DNA of 64,000 nt. Origin: Echeneis naucrates. Lineage: Eukaryota > Chordata > Actinopteri > Carangiformes > Echeneidae. Below the pieces are notes generated by a model, which was not told where the DNA came from, searched no databases, and was given only the letters and a program-made list of their open reading frames with translations. The stretch is taken from assembly GCF_900963305.1 (NCBI RefSeq), contig NC_042525.1:276421-340420 (forward strand), read 5' to 3'. The position numbers were made by a program, and so were the translations under genes. Shown in pieces: positions 1 to 11,625 of the stretch; position 1 is the stretch's first letter, and every line of letters begins with the position of its first letter.

Positions 1-3000
1 ATCTCCATGAAGGTCTTGTTTTTGGTCTCTGGGATCACGATGTAGACGTAGACCGCCACAGACAGACATATGACAGCAAACACCATGTAGCAGAACGACC
101 CCGCTGACATCTGAGGGACACAGAGGAGAGCTCAGTGGGATGTCACTGGGCGGGGCCGAACAGGGGCGGGGAGGGGCAAGCAGGTAGTTCTCACCTGTAA
201 GAAGGGGAAGACAAAGCCCACAGTGAAGTTGGAGATCCAGTTGAGGGATCCTCCAACAATGTAGGCCGCTGGGCGATGGGACTGTTTGAAGAGCTCAGCT
301 GTGATCAGGAAGGGGACCCCCGCTGGACCACACCCGGGACCAGGACCAGAACCAAACATAGAAAAACACAACCATCTATGAGTCTGACAGGATACCTTCT
401 GCTCATCATCTCACCACTCAGGTGAGCGTTATGTTAAACACATATTTATTTATTTAGTGATGTATTTTATTGTGGTCAAAGCTGGTTTTTATCATTGCAG
501 AATGCTCTCAAAGGTTAAACTGTTCATATCTGTTTTCATTACTACACGCCTTGATTACTGTAACGGACTTCATCTGTCAGTCGATCCTCACTCTGGAACT
601 TCAGCCCCAGGCTAGCTGTTTTAAAACACGTCTTAAAACACACTTCTGTTTTTGGCCTTAACACAATTTGAGACCTTCAATTTACACCCTTCTTGTTTTT
701 TACTCTTTCAATTGCTTTTATTTGGCAAGTTTTTATATTTTCCTTGATCTTTATTTCATTTACTTTTATATTTGTGTAAAGCACCTCAATAAACCAGGTT
801 GTTTTTTTAAACATGCTCTGTAAATAAAATTGATTAGATTTGATTATTTTTCTAGTCTACCATTAAAACCAAATTATTTGTCCTTTTCAGGATGAGAATC
901 AGCTGCATAATAAAGAAAATAAAGCACTGCTACAATTTTCGCTGACTAGAGAATACTGCACCGCCAATATGAAATAACTGGATATTCACATTTGTAAAAT
1001 TGATTCATTCATTAGAAATGAACCGATTTGACTGAGTGAACATTAAAGCAGGAGCTTGTGTTGTGTTGTGTCCTCCAGGGGGCAACAACATACAACACCT
1101 GAGCAGGAAGAAGAGCTTTGATGACGTTACAGCCGTTTCTCTGTCAGCCTCCTCTGGAGACATCATGAAATAATAGAAGATGGAATAAGCATAATAAGAG
1201 TTCCAGCTTCAGACATGAAAGACAGAAGAACCATCAGAGCTCTGACGGAGTGGAGGGACTCCAGGAAGTCCTGCTCACCTGGACCGATGCAGAATCCGGC
1301 AATGATGCCGACAACGCAGCAAACACTGATGTAACGCATGAACGACAAGTGAGCCTGCAGGATGAGAGAGAGGTGAAGCTCCGCTCTGCAGCATCACAAA
1401 ACAACATCTGTACAACATCTGGCATGACCTCACTTCCTCTCACTGCGGCTCTCTTGCTCTTCCTACCAGGAAATGAGGACTCAATGTGTCTACCTGGTCT
1501 GTTATGACTGCCTAAATCATTACTGTCAAGTTCAACACAGGTCTGAAAAACACACACACACACCTGTAAAATGAGAGCGAGTGTGATTCCAGCGCTGCAG
1601 ATTCCCATCATGGTGAATCCTCCAATCATCAGAGGCCGCCGGCCCAGTTTTTCTATCGTGAAACACTGAAGGAAAAACAACAACAGTGACTGATCTGATC
1701 AAATCATCATTGTTCACTTTTCATTTGGAGCCAGTCTAGTCCAGCATCTGTTTCTGCCCCTTTACCCCTACGAGTCCAGCAAAGATCTCAATGATCCCGG
1801 TCCCGGCTGTGGTGTACTGGATCTCTGGACCGGGGATCCCAGCGTTCTCAAATATGTTGTTGGTGTAGAACCAGATCTGTGGAGGAAAACGCACAAAGAC
1901 AGACGAGGTGAGTCCACCGTAAGAGGTTCTCACTGGTTCAGTTCTACACAAGGACTGACTAAAAGGACACTCAGCACCTGAAGGCAGAACAGATGTTTGT
2001 GATCCTGATCCAGGATCAGTTCTGGACCATAAAGACCATCTTCTGGCCTCAGGCAAGACCTTTAGACCAGTAGAACATTTTGGTTTGGGGTTTCACAATG
2101 GACTGTACCATTATTCAAGGGGGCAGGGTCAGACTTTAACACTATTTAGGGGGTGGGGTCAGACTAAGATTATTAAGGGAGGCGGGGTCAGACTGTAACA
2201 TTAAAGAGGTGGTGTCAGACTAACATTATTAAAGGTGTTAGAGTGATACAGTGCTGAAAGGGGACAGGGGGCAGGGGACCTGATCCCAGAAAAACCCAAC
2301 AGGTTCTTACAGCATCAATGCCCGACAGCTGCATCCCCACGTTAATGACCATCACGCTCAGGACCTGCCAACGCACGGAGTCGTCCAGCAGCAGCTTCCA
2401 CACCGACAGTGTCTCCACTGACGACAGCGAGCGCTGCTCCTCCTGCATCTCCTCGATCTCCACCTGGATGTTACACCTGGTCCGGTACCACTTCAGAGCT
2501 GAGGGAAAGGATTGGGAGCAGGATCAGGGGTCGGATCAGGGGCAGGATAAGGGGCAGGATCAGGGCGGAGTGGGGCAGCATCTCGTCATATACAGTCTGA
2601 ATAAGCCTGTATTACTTTGCTGACGAATCTGTGAAGTTATTGCAACATCAACAAAAGAATTGTTTATAAATGTATTAAAAATAAACGGATCCGGACTTTT
2701 ATTTCTTCTTTATTGGACTCTGCCTTGGTGACGTCTGACGGACCGACCTGTGATGGTAGCGTGCACGTTGTGTTTCTCTATCAGCAGGTATCTGGGGCTC
2801 TCTGGGAACCATGGCAACAGCATCAGCTGGATGAAGGTGGGTACCACCACCACAGACAGGAAGACGGGCCAATGCTCCTCCTGGAACAGACCACATCTGA
2901 TTACAGGTCTGATGACGGAGCAGCTCGTTTCATCCATCAACCCATTTTACTTTGATGCTCATTCTGATTTGTGGACAAGAGGAACCGAGACGATGTAACC

Positions 3001-3944
3001 ACATGGTCACATGACTGGCTGTTGTCAGAAAGAAGCATTTACTTTTCCCAGAAGCTCATGAAGGCCGAGGACTTGGGCGATAAAGACTCCGGTGCCGATG
3101 AAGATGCTGGGGACGAGGCCGAGGAAGCCCCGCAGGTTCTTAGGAGCGATCTCCCCCAGATACATCGGGACGGCGCTCAGAGAGATGCCTTCAGGGACAC
3201 AGCCGCACATTCAGCAGGCACAAAAGACAAAAACCAAGAGTTTAGATCAAAACAACTACACTACAGTGTTTGCATGTCCGTGTGTGTACCTGAGTGGATC
3301 CCTGTGATGAAGCGGCCTATTATGACCATCTCAGGTGAACCACAGATCCGACTGAAGCCCATCAGGGAGCCAGCAATGAAAACCAGCACCGTTGTGTTCA
3401 CCACTGTTCCTTTCCTGAACACACACACACACACACACACACAAAAGCATACAAGTCAGATCTTTCTAAAAACAAACAGACAAAATTGGACAACTGTTCA
3501 GAAGCTGATTAAACAGGAAATGACGTCAGTGGGGGGGTGTTACCTGCCAAAGCGAGTGACCAACATGCCGACGATCAGGGAGCCCACCAAACCTCCGATG
3601 GCGAACACCGACACAGTGAGAGAGTACATGATCGTCAAGGTCTCTCCACTGAGTCCGGTTCCATTACGACTCAGGACCGTCCGGTTATAGAAGTCCTTTA
3701 TGTACTGAAGGTCAGAGGTCAAGAGTCAAGGGTCAGACGAGAAGAAACGAGAGAGTCCTCAAATACAATTTCACTGTGACTGGATTAACCAATCAGAGGA
3801 CAGAACAGGGAAACATGATCAATAATCACTTAATGCGTGTGTTACCACAGCAGGGGAGTTCACCACAGCCAGATTGTAGCCATAAAGCATGGAGCTCCCA
3901 AAGGAAGAGAGGAACGCCACCGCCAACAGAGAGCCGGTCAGGTG
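1..3944 (-). CDS. Class II facilitative hexose/urate transporter (GLUT9/GLUT11/slc2a15-like), partial
   Basis: Major-facilitator sugar transporter of the SLC2A family; moves hexoses or urate across the plasma membrane. Eleven phase-consistent exons on the minus strand: 3846-3944, 3544-3704, 3290-3414, 3043-3188, 2748-2880, 2311-2498, 1766-1876, 1564-1665, 1279-1354, 195-322 and 1-110, about 459 codons. Family marks in order: [17 protein letters not shown] in TM1, RFGRKG after TM2, [29 protein letters not shown] in TM7, [26 protein letters not shown] in TM10, and PETKNKT at the end. The GPAGVPF, FYTNNIF and IEKLGRRP segments resemble GLUT9 and GLUT11 more than class I GLUTs. The C-terminus lies beyond base 1 and the first coding exon was not found upstream of 3944. 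The exact paralogue (slc2a9, slc2a11 or the fish-specific slc2a15) is not settled. Odd point: TM7 has Met and Asp where class I transporters have the sugar-binding Gln282 and Asn288. Confidence 0.93.
475..850 (+). mobile_element. L2-type LINE, 3' end fragment with internal deletion
   Basis: Lies in the transporter intron between exons 195-322 and 1279-1354, in opposite orientation to the gene. Around 540-575 the frame reads [10 protein letters not shown], matching the LDYCN block near the end of fish L2 reverse transcriptases. At 617-655 it reads [11 protein letters not shown], matching the extreme C-terminus ([14 protein letters not shown]) of the same family. About 100 residues normally between the two are absent. 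An AT-rich 3' tail follows, ending in TTGATT-type short repeats near 828-846, the usual L2 ending. A dead 5'-truncated insertion. Confidence 0.72.
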
Positions 3945-4748
3945 CTGGGGGGTACAGAGACATCAGATGCTGCTTCACATGATTCCTGCTGAGGAGGCGG
4001 AGTCAGGACGGAGGTGGGGGGGTTTACTTCCTGTCAGGTTCAGTAGCTTTGATTTTCTGATCTAAGAAATGTTTTGCTTCCTGTTTTACTGTCTGGTTCA
4101 GTTCAGTCACCTCCCTCCTGCGCCCCCCCCCCCTTTCATTTGTCTGGGAGAAGGTCCAGGCCTGATGACATCATAACCCGGTCCCTTCCTTCATTTGCAT
4201 CGTCCCCTGCACCTCCACTAACAGCCCACAGGATTCCTCTCTGGTGAAAATAAACTGGTCGTTCTCTTCCTTTAGAGTTTACAGATAATCATCAAAGTCA
4301 GAACCAGGACCAGACAGAGTGAGGACACATTTCAGCCAATAGGAGCCCAGACCTGGTCCGTCTGGTTGGTAACACAAAAACACAATAAATCTGTTCATTT
4401 ACTTTGCCCCCCCCCACTAACCTCCCCGACCCTCCCTGACCCCCCACAGAGAAACAAACTCAGTTCATTGGAATCCAACAGTTCTTTCGCCAATTTTAAA
4501 ATGTTGACCTACTTTAAAGTGAATCAAAATCTCTCACTGATCCACTTTGTCTGAACGCTCTGAGCTGGACTTTGAAACACTCAGTCAGCTGACCGAGATC
4601 TGGACCTGGTCTGGTCCGTCCACTCACCGAAGTAAGTCTTCCTGACGACGGAAGTAAAACCTCCTCAGCCATTGGAGAACCTGTGAGTCCCAGAAGTCTC
4701 AGTCCACTGAAGACCAGACACCAGATCAGCGGCAGCTTGTCAGGTCAC

Positions 4749-4792
<44 letters not shown>

Positions 4793-4930
4793 CATCACAT
4801 GATGGAGAGCAGCGTGACGGAGTGAGAGAAAAGTCTGCTGCAAGTTATTAGTTTAAGTGAATTTACAAAGAGGAGGAGGAGACTATGAGAGGGGAGGAGG
4901 GGAGGAGGGGAGGAGCCTGAGAGGAGAGGA
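3945..4930. other. Upstream flank of the transporter; no coding exon recognised
   Basis: Should contain the promoter or first exon of the minus-strand transporter. A possible minus-strand donor (TTCG then GTGAGTGG) lies near 4625-4640, but no ATG in a usable phase was found with it. A (CA)n run occupies about 4749-4789, and short poly-C runs lie near 4122 and 4410. Confidence 0.5.
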
Positions 4931-4934
4931 GGGG

Positions 4935-6825
4935 AGGAGAGAGGAGACGACGAGAGGAGACGTCTCCTCAGGTGTCTCCCCCTCAGGTGTCACCCCCTCA
5001 GGTGTCTCCCCCTCAGGTGTGTCCCCTCCTCCTCAGATGTCCCCTCCGATGTCCCCTCCTCAGGGGTCTCCTCCTCAGGTGTCTTCTCAGGTGTCTCCTC
5101 CTCAGGTGTCCCCTCCGGTGTCCCCTCCGGTGTCCCCTCCTCGGGTGTCCCCTCTGGTGTCCCCTCCTCAGGTGTCTCCTTCTCAAGTGTCTCCTCCTCA
5201 GGTGTCCCCTCCTCAGGTGTCTCCTCCGGTGTCCCCTCCTCAGGTGTCCCCTCAGGTGTCTCCTCCTCAGGTGTCTCTCCCTCAGGTGTCTCCCCCTCAG
5301 GTGTCCCCTCCTCAGGTGTCCCCTCCTCAGGTGTCTCTCCCTCAGGTGTCGCCCCCTCAGGTGTCCCCTCCTCGGGTGTCCCCTCCGGTGTCCCCTCCTC
5401 AGGTGTCCCCTCTGGTGTCCCCTCCTCAGGTGTGTCCCCTCCTCCTAAGGTGTCCCCTCCGGTGTCCCCTCTGGTGTCCCCTCCTCAGGTGTCTCCTTCT
5501 CAGGTGTCTCCTCCTCAGGTGTCCCCTCTTCAGGTGTCCCCTCCTCAGGTGTCTCCTCCTCAGGTGTGTCCCCTCCTCCTCAGGTGTCCCCTCCTCAGGT
5601 GTCTCCTCCTCAGGTGTCTCCTCAGGTGTCCCCTCCTCTGGTGTCCCCTCCTCAGGTGTGTCCCCTCCTCCTCAGGTGTCCCCTCCGGTGTCCCCTCCGG
5701 TGTCCCCTCCGGTGTCCCCTCTGGTGTCCCCTCCTCAGGTGTCTCCTTCTCAGGTGTCGCCCCCTCAGGTGTCCCTTCCTCAGGTGTCTCCTCCTCAGGT
5801 GTCCCCTCCGGTGTCCCCTCCTCGGGTGTCCCCTCCGGTGTCCCCTCCTCGGGTGTCCCCTCCGGTGTCCCCTCCTCAGGTGTGTCCCCTCCGGTGTCCC
5901 CTCCGGTGTCCCCTCTGGTGTCCCCTCCTCAGGTGTCTCCTTCTCAGGTGTCTCCTCCTCAGGTGTCTCCTCCTCAGGTGTCCCTCCCTCAGGTGTCTCT
6001 CCCTCAGGTGTCCCCTCCTCAGGTGTCCCCTCAGGTGTCTCCTCCTCAGGTGTCTCTCCCTCAGGTGTCTCCCCCTCAGGTGTCCCCTCCTCAGGTGTCC
6101 CCTCCTCAGGTGTCTCTCCCTCAGGTGTCGCCCCCTCAGGTGTCCCCTCCTCGGGTGTCCCCTCCGGTGTCCCCTCCTCAGGTGTCCCCTCTGGTGTCCC
6201 CTCCTCAGGTGTGTCCCCTCCTCCTAAGGTGTCCCCTCCGGTGTCCCCTCTGGTGTCCCCTCCTCAGGTGTCTCCTTCTCAGGTGTCTCCTCCTCAGGTG
6301 TCCCCTCTTCAGGTGTCCCCTCCTCAGGTGTCTCCTCCTCAGGTGTGTCCCCTCCTCCTCAGGTGTCCCCTCCTCAGGTGTCTCCTCCTCAGGTGTGTCC
6401 CCTCCTCCTCAGGTGTCCCCTCCTCTGGTGTCCCCTCCTCAGGTGTGTCCCCTCCTCCTCAGGTGTCCCCTCCGGTGTCCCCTCCGGTGTCCCCTCTGGT
6501 GTCCCCTCCTCAGGTGTCTCCTTCTCAGGTGTCGCCCCCTCAGGTGTCCCTTCCTCAGGTGTCTCCTCCTCAGGTGTCCCCTCCGGTGTCCCCTCCGGTG
6601 TCCCCTCCTCAGGTGTCCCCTCCTCAGGTGTGTCCCCTCCGGTGTCCCCTCCGGTGTCCCCTCTGGTGTCCCCTCCTCAGGTGTCTCCTTCTCAGGTGTC
6701 TCCTCCTCAGGTGTCTCCTCCTCAGGTGTCCCTCCCTCAGGTGTCTCTCCCTCAGGTGTCTCCCCCTCAGGTGTCTCCCCCTCAGGTGTCCCCTCCTCAG
6801 GTGTCTTCTCAGGTGTCCGTTGTCG
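4935..6825. repeat. 1.9 kb GC-rich minisatellite, 15-bp unit
   Basis: Tandem copies of GGTGTCCCCTCCTCA with 12-bp and 18-bp variants (GGTGTCCCCTCC, GGTGTGTCCCCTCCTCCTCA). Larger blocks recur: a run near 5160-5450 is repeated almost exactly near 5940-6230. Because the units are multiples of three and lack TAA/TAG/TGA in this arrangement, all three plus-strand frames stay open for hundreds of codons (VSPPQ, LLRCP and SSGVP repeats). These are not genes. The minus strand is purine- and G-rich. Confidence 0.97.
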
Positions 6826-7559
6826 TGGTTTTAGTCACAGACATCAGACTCTCTCCCTCTTTCGACCCCCCCCCCGGTCCTTTGATGCTCCTGGCGGTCA
6901 TTTGTTATTGTCTTCAAAGAGACGGCAGTTTGAAGACACAGCTGTCCCCAGCTGGATGAGACCTGGACCCAGCAAAACAGACATGATTTCATGATTTGGA
7001 CACTGAAGATTCAGTCACAGTGAATCAGCAGCAGGCTGAGCTGTCGTTTGATTGACTGACATCCAGCCTGCGGCTCACTGGGGGGGGGGGGGGGGGGGGG
7101 CATTAGGACCAATCCCGGCAGTTCCAGCCAGGATGGTTTTCTTCTTCTGCAACAAGAGGAACTACAGCTGAGTGTGTGTGTCGGGCTGAAGTGGAGTCAG
7201 CTTTAGAGATACACATCTATGTGAACACTGAGGGACAACATTGTCCTCACATCAGATCAGAGACAAACAGCCTTATTTAACCCAGAGACAATTAACATCA
7301 CAATGACGGATGGAGCCTCTGTGTGTGTGTGGCTCAGCTGGTGTTGGGGGCGGGGCCATCTGCTGGGTCGTCCCACCAAAAATAATAAAGTCACATTGAT
7401 GCTGTCAGACTGAGATCAGTAAAAGCTGCTGGAGAAGTTCTGGATCATAAACTGAGTGAAGAGGAGACATCCATTAAAACACTGACTCCTCCCCCAGAAC
7501 ACACACACACCTGAAGCTCTGTCGAGGGATTCAGCCAAAGGTCATGTGACAGAACTTTG
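6826..7559. other. Intergenic, no gene seen
   Basis: Contains a run of 21 G at 7080-7100 and short TG runs. No exon, RNA gene or recognisable repeat family was found. Confidence 0.6.
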
Positions 7560-8330
7560 GACAAGTTTGGTGAAGTTTGGTGGAGGTTGTTAATGTTTGG
7601 CGGTGCAGTGCTGGCGTGCGGTGATTATGGTCGAGGTCGTAGCAAATCACAGCAGCAGCAGGAGGCTGATGGACTCTGTTCTCATCTCTTTCCATTTCTC
7701 AGCAGCATTGACACACCTCGGCACACAGCCACACAGGCGGGAAATTAAGAGTCAGGGGACGCTGATGGTCGCAGTGATGTCACCGGCCGAGGGGCCACCC
7801 AACAAAACGCAACACAAGACAGCACAACATAATTTCATCCCAACAGCACACAGACAAACACGGCGTGCAGGCAGAGGCGTCTTCATCAGTGTAATGGTCA
7901 CTCGTGTGTCTGGCCCATTGGCTTCTCTGGTCAGATTCAATTTCAGCCATATGATGGCGGCCGCGGCACCGTCAATATCATCACCCTCAGCTACATGTTG
8001 ACTTCGGGGGTCCGGCCAAATTTTAAGGCCAATTGACTTTTAATATGATTCACGCTGGGAAGCCAAGGACTCATCCCATCGCTGGAAATTAACACCCTGG
8101 AGCACACACACTCACAAAGGGCACATGTCTCACACACACAGAAACAGTTATTAATGGCTTGACTGAATACTGTGATTGTTTTCCCTCCAACTAGACAAGC
8201 TTCATGTGGCGACTCTCTCTCCCTCCTGTTCTTTAGTTTTAATGGTGTCTGCAAATTCACTCTCATCACATATTAATCCATCTTGGTTCTTGCTCTCTTC
8301 TTTGTCCTGCTTCATTTCGCAGGATAGACC
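7560..8330. promoter_or_regulatory. Candidate conserved non-coding element upstream of lbx1
   Basis: This stretch, 1.7-2.4 kb upstream of the lbx1 start, is complex non-repetitive sequence unlike the CA- and C-rich flanks. It is dense in homeodomain-type cores (GTTAAT, AAATTAAG, CAATTGAC, TTTTAATATGATT, TTATTAATGG, ATATTAATCC) and has a CCATATGATGG E-box with GGCGGCCGCGGC at 7946-7970. No long frame with protein character was found. The lbx1 locus is known to have conserved enhancers, but calling this one is inference from composition and position; no alignment was available. Confidence 0.4.
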
Positions 8331-10011
8331 CCCCCACACACTCTCTTTGTGTTTGTCATTTTAAAAAAGCTCTCCTCCTATTCAGACTCATCTTATTCTG
8401 TCTGATCAGTTCAGACTCTGAATGTCTCCTTCTTCTCCAAAGAAAAATTCCTGTCATGTGTTTGGGTCATTTCTGTTTTTATCTGATCAGGAGTTCTGCT
8501 CAGTAATGATGAAAAACCAGCTCCACATATCTCACACCAACTTCTCCTGAGGTTAGAAACATACAGGACACAGAAATAACCACGTACAGACGCAGCGTGT
8601 CCACCACGCCATGATGTCATCACGTCATGTGGTTTGAACTATTTCTGGACCAACCAGAGTGGAGAGTCTTTTAGTCCAGACTGGTTAATTTGGCCTCAGA
8701 GGGGAGACAGACCAAAGTCCACCATGATGTAACAGACGTGCTCACCTGGCAGGTAGAACCTCTCAGTGAAAACAGAGAAAACAGTCTACACACACCTGGA
8801 GCTCTTACTGTAAATTCATGCTGTCATCGACGTCAGTTAGGTTACAGACACACACAGAGTAATGTGTAACCCATTTCCCATGAGTCCACAGGTGATGGAT
8901 GCAGCTGATCAGGTGACCGGTCCATCACCGACTGAAGCTGCTTCACTTTAATGAAAATTGATTTTCCTGCAGATTCCTAAAGATCATCTCCTGAATGACG
9001 GCAGTCTCCCCCCAGCAGTCCATTACTGCACAACACACAACCGCATAACCACACAAACTGTGACCTGGATGTTGGACATCTTCAAATGGAGGCGCCAACA
9101 TCTGACTCACAATCAACAATCAGCAGGAAGTTAGGCACAAAACACACAACTGTTGTCATAATAATAATAATAATATAATGTTGAGCTGAGTGGCTTGGGG
9201 GGGGGGGGGTCCTCAAAGATTCAGGACCAGGCGAGTAATCAAATGTCACAGCATGACAACACAGCAGCAGATTACAAAATAAAACCATCCAGGACTTTGT
9301 CAAAGCTCCAGAAGGCTGACTGCCCCCCCCCCCCCCCCCCCACACTCATCCATCTTCTTTATGGCTGCAAATAAACACAGCTGTAGGCAAAGAGACGAAC
9401 ATATCCATCTATATTTCTACACATACATCATCATCATCATCATTATTACTGACACTTCTGTTGTTTTGTTATTGGAAGTACCGGCAGTCCCCCCCCCCCC
9501 CACAGTCCACTGACAAAACTCATAGAAACAGAAAAAATACCTCAGATTTTCTTTGTTATGGTCCCTGCTTAAAAAATAATTCCTTCTCAATATAAAAAAA
9601 TCTCAATCCAGAAATATTCAAATCTTCAAGTTTAATTATTTCGCTCAAAAAGTTTTATTTATCTCTGAAACACACACACACAGACACACACAGACACACA
9701 CTCTCCGGTGTTGTCATGCTGGTCTGTCGGACAGAGAGGGAGACATGGACAATAATTGCCCCCTCCCTCAGCCCTAACTCGTCCCCTCCCTCTCTCTCAC
9801 CGTCAGTTCGCTCCTGGTCGTGTGTCAGTCTGGACCTGAGTCCGGGAGCCGGGGGGGTCTAAGTGGACTCGGACGAAGTGGACCTGTGGACCTCACCTGT
9901 GATCCGGCGGGTTCTTCTTCTGGTCTCTCCTGACTGTGCGGCCCCAGCAGCTCAGTCTTGGTCCTGGTGTAAACCTTCAGGACCCCCCCGGTCCCCCGCC
10001 CCCCCCCCCCC
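8331..10011. other. lbx1 upstream region and 5' leader, no other gene
   Basis: Contains poly-G/poly-C runs (13 G at 9197-9209, 19 C at 9323-9341), ATA and ATC trinucleotide runs near 9158 and 9428, and CA runs near 9670-9700. The last 250 bases become GC-rich toward the lbx1 ATG and probably include the promoter and 5' UTR. No TATA box was identified with confidence. Confidence 0.5.
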
Positions 10012-11366
10012 ATGACCACCAAGGAAGCCTCTCCGGCGGACCGGGGGCTCAGCCGGCTGGACCAGCTGCCCCCCCCGGCCAACTCCAACAAGCCGCTGAC
10101 GCCGTTCAGCATCGAGGACATTCTGAGCAAAGCTCCGATCCGGAGAGGGGGGGGGCTGAGCGGGGCGGCCCGGCCCCTCTCCCCCAGGGACAGGCTGCCC
10201 TCGGCCGGTTACAGCCTGTCTGCGTCCCCGCTCTGCGCGCTGGAAGAGCTGGCCAGCAAAACCTTCAGGGGCCTGGAGGTCAGCGTGCTGCAGGCGGCCG
10301 AAGGTAAGAGCCCCCAACATCTCATTAAAATGAAACCTTCATTTTAATTTATCCATTTTATTAACATTTTATTTTATTGCCATGTTTTGTTAATTCCAGA
10401 AAAATGCGTAATTTGTGTAAATAAAGAAGATCTGATAATATTTTGAATGTATTATTATTATTCAGTCAGAGATTCACGGGTCTGTCATCAAATACTAAAA
10501 TATGTAAAATAAATAAATAACCCTAACCAAACGGTGTTTTTAAACCAATAAATAGTTTTGTGATCGAATATTTTGTGGTGGATTTGTTTGGACCTGCAGT
10601 GAATGAACTTTTTCATGATGTGGTCCAATATAAATAAAATTCAACTGATGGAATTTCATATTTCAGCATTAATCTACTATAAATGAATTGGATGTAATTT
10701 TCACTCGGATTTTATTCAACAGGCCACAAAGAGAAAATATATTTAAATTGTGTTTGTGTCGACACAACATCCAGTTTGGTGCGGCAGGAAAAAAGCTAAT
10801 TTCATTAAAAACGAATCATATTTTTTTACACGGAAAAAGATTTCAATTTGATGTTTCAGAATATTCTGCTTACATTAAATCCATGTCTTGAGGCTGACCC
10901 GGCTGGTCTCCGTCTTTCAGGCCGGGATGGTCTCTCGCTCTTCGGACACAGAAACGTTCCGAAGAAGCGCCGGAAGTCCCGGACGGCGTTCACCAACCAC
11001 CAGATCTACGAGCTGGAGAAGCGGTTTCTGTACCAGAAGTACCTGAGTCCGGCGGACCGGGACCAGGTGTCCCAGCAGCTGGGCCTGACCAACGCGCAGG
11101 TCATCACCTGGTTCCAGAACCGGCGGGCCAAGTTCAAGCGGGACTTGGAGGAGATGAAGGCGGACGTGGAGTCCGCCAAGGCCGCGGGGGCCGTGGACCT
11201 CGGGACGGTAAAGTCCAAACTTCCGGGTTCCACCGAGCCGGACCACACTCCCGGAACCGGAGGCCTGGACTCCAGCAGGCCGCACGTGTCGCCGTTTTCC
11301 CGGGAGCCGGACCGGCCGAGCAGCCGGTTCTGCTCGGAGGACGAGGAGATCGACGTGGATGATTGA
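10012..11366 (+). CDS. lbx1: Ladybird homeobox transcription factor Lbx1
   Basis: Nuclear homeodomain factor; in vertebrates Lbx1 specifies dorsal interneurons and migrating limb/hypaxial muscle precursors. Exons 10012-10303 and 10921-11366 give 245 residues. Residues 22-38 carry PPANSNKPLTPFSIEDIL, with FSIEDIL as an eh1-like Groucho-binding motif. LCALEELASKTFRGLEVSVLQAAEG ends exon 1, as in known Lbx proteins (usually FKGLE). The homeodomain is residues 114-173 with WFQN at 161-164, followed by EEMKADVESAK, and an acidic end, SEDEEIDVDD. Threonine at homeodomain position 47 is as expected for Lbx/Tlx. Differences from the Lbx1 I recall: DQVSQQ in place of DQIAQQ and Phe in place of Leu at homeodomain position 56. 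Linked to tlx1 in the same orientation, which supports lbx1 over lbx2; the a or b copy is not decided. Confidence 0.95.
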
Positions 11367-11581
11367 ACTGTGACGTCAACACCAGACTCACCTGAACGTC
11401 ACCTGCTGCACACCACCGGATTATCGTGTGATGATGATGAAGGTGAAGAAAGAAATCCACATTTCATGCATTTATATTTCACCAGTTAAAGTGCCTTTAA
11501 CACAACAGTGTCAAAAAACTACTGTCACCGGTCTGTGAACACATCACGGGCCGTTTAAAGGCACTCCTGACAGCTGACTCT

Positions 11582-11625
<44 letters not shown>

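Noticed and set aside
4857-6994. Several 150-520-codon open frames of VSPPQ/LLRCP/SSGVP repeats
   Set aside because: They come from a 15-bp tandem repeat lacking stops in every frame; no domain, no codon bias, and three overlapping frames are open equally.
10850-10920. Lbx1 homeobox frame extended upstream from 10848
   Set aside because: The extension is intronic; a pyrimidine-rich acceptor at 10920 joins in phase to exon 1, restoring the conserved AAEGRDG junction.
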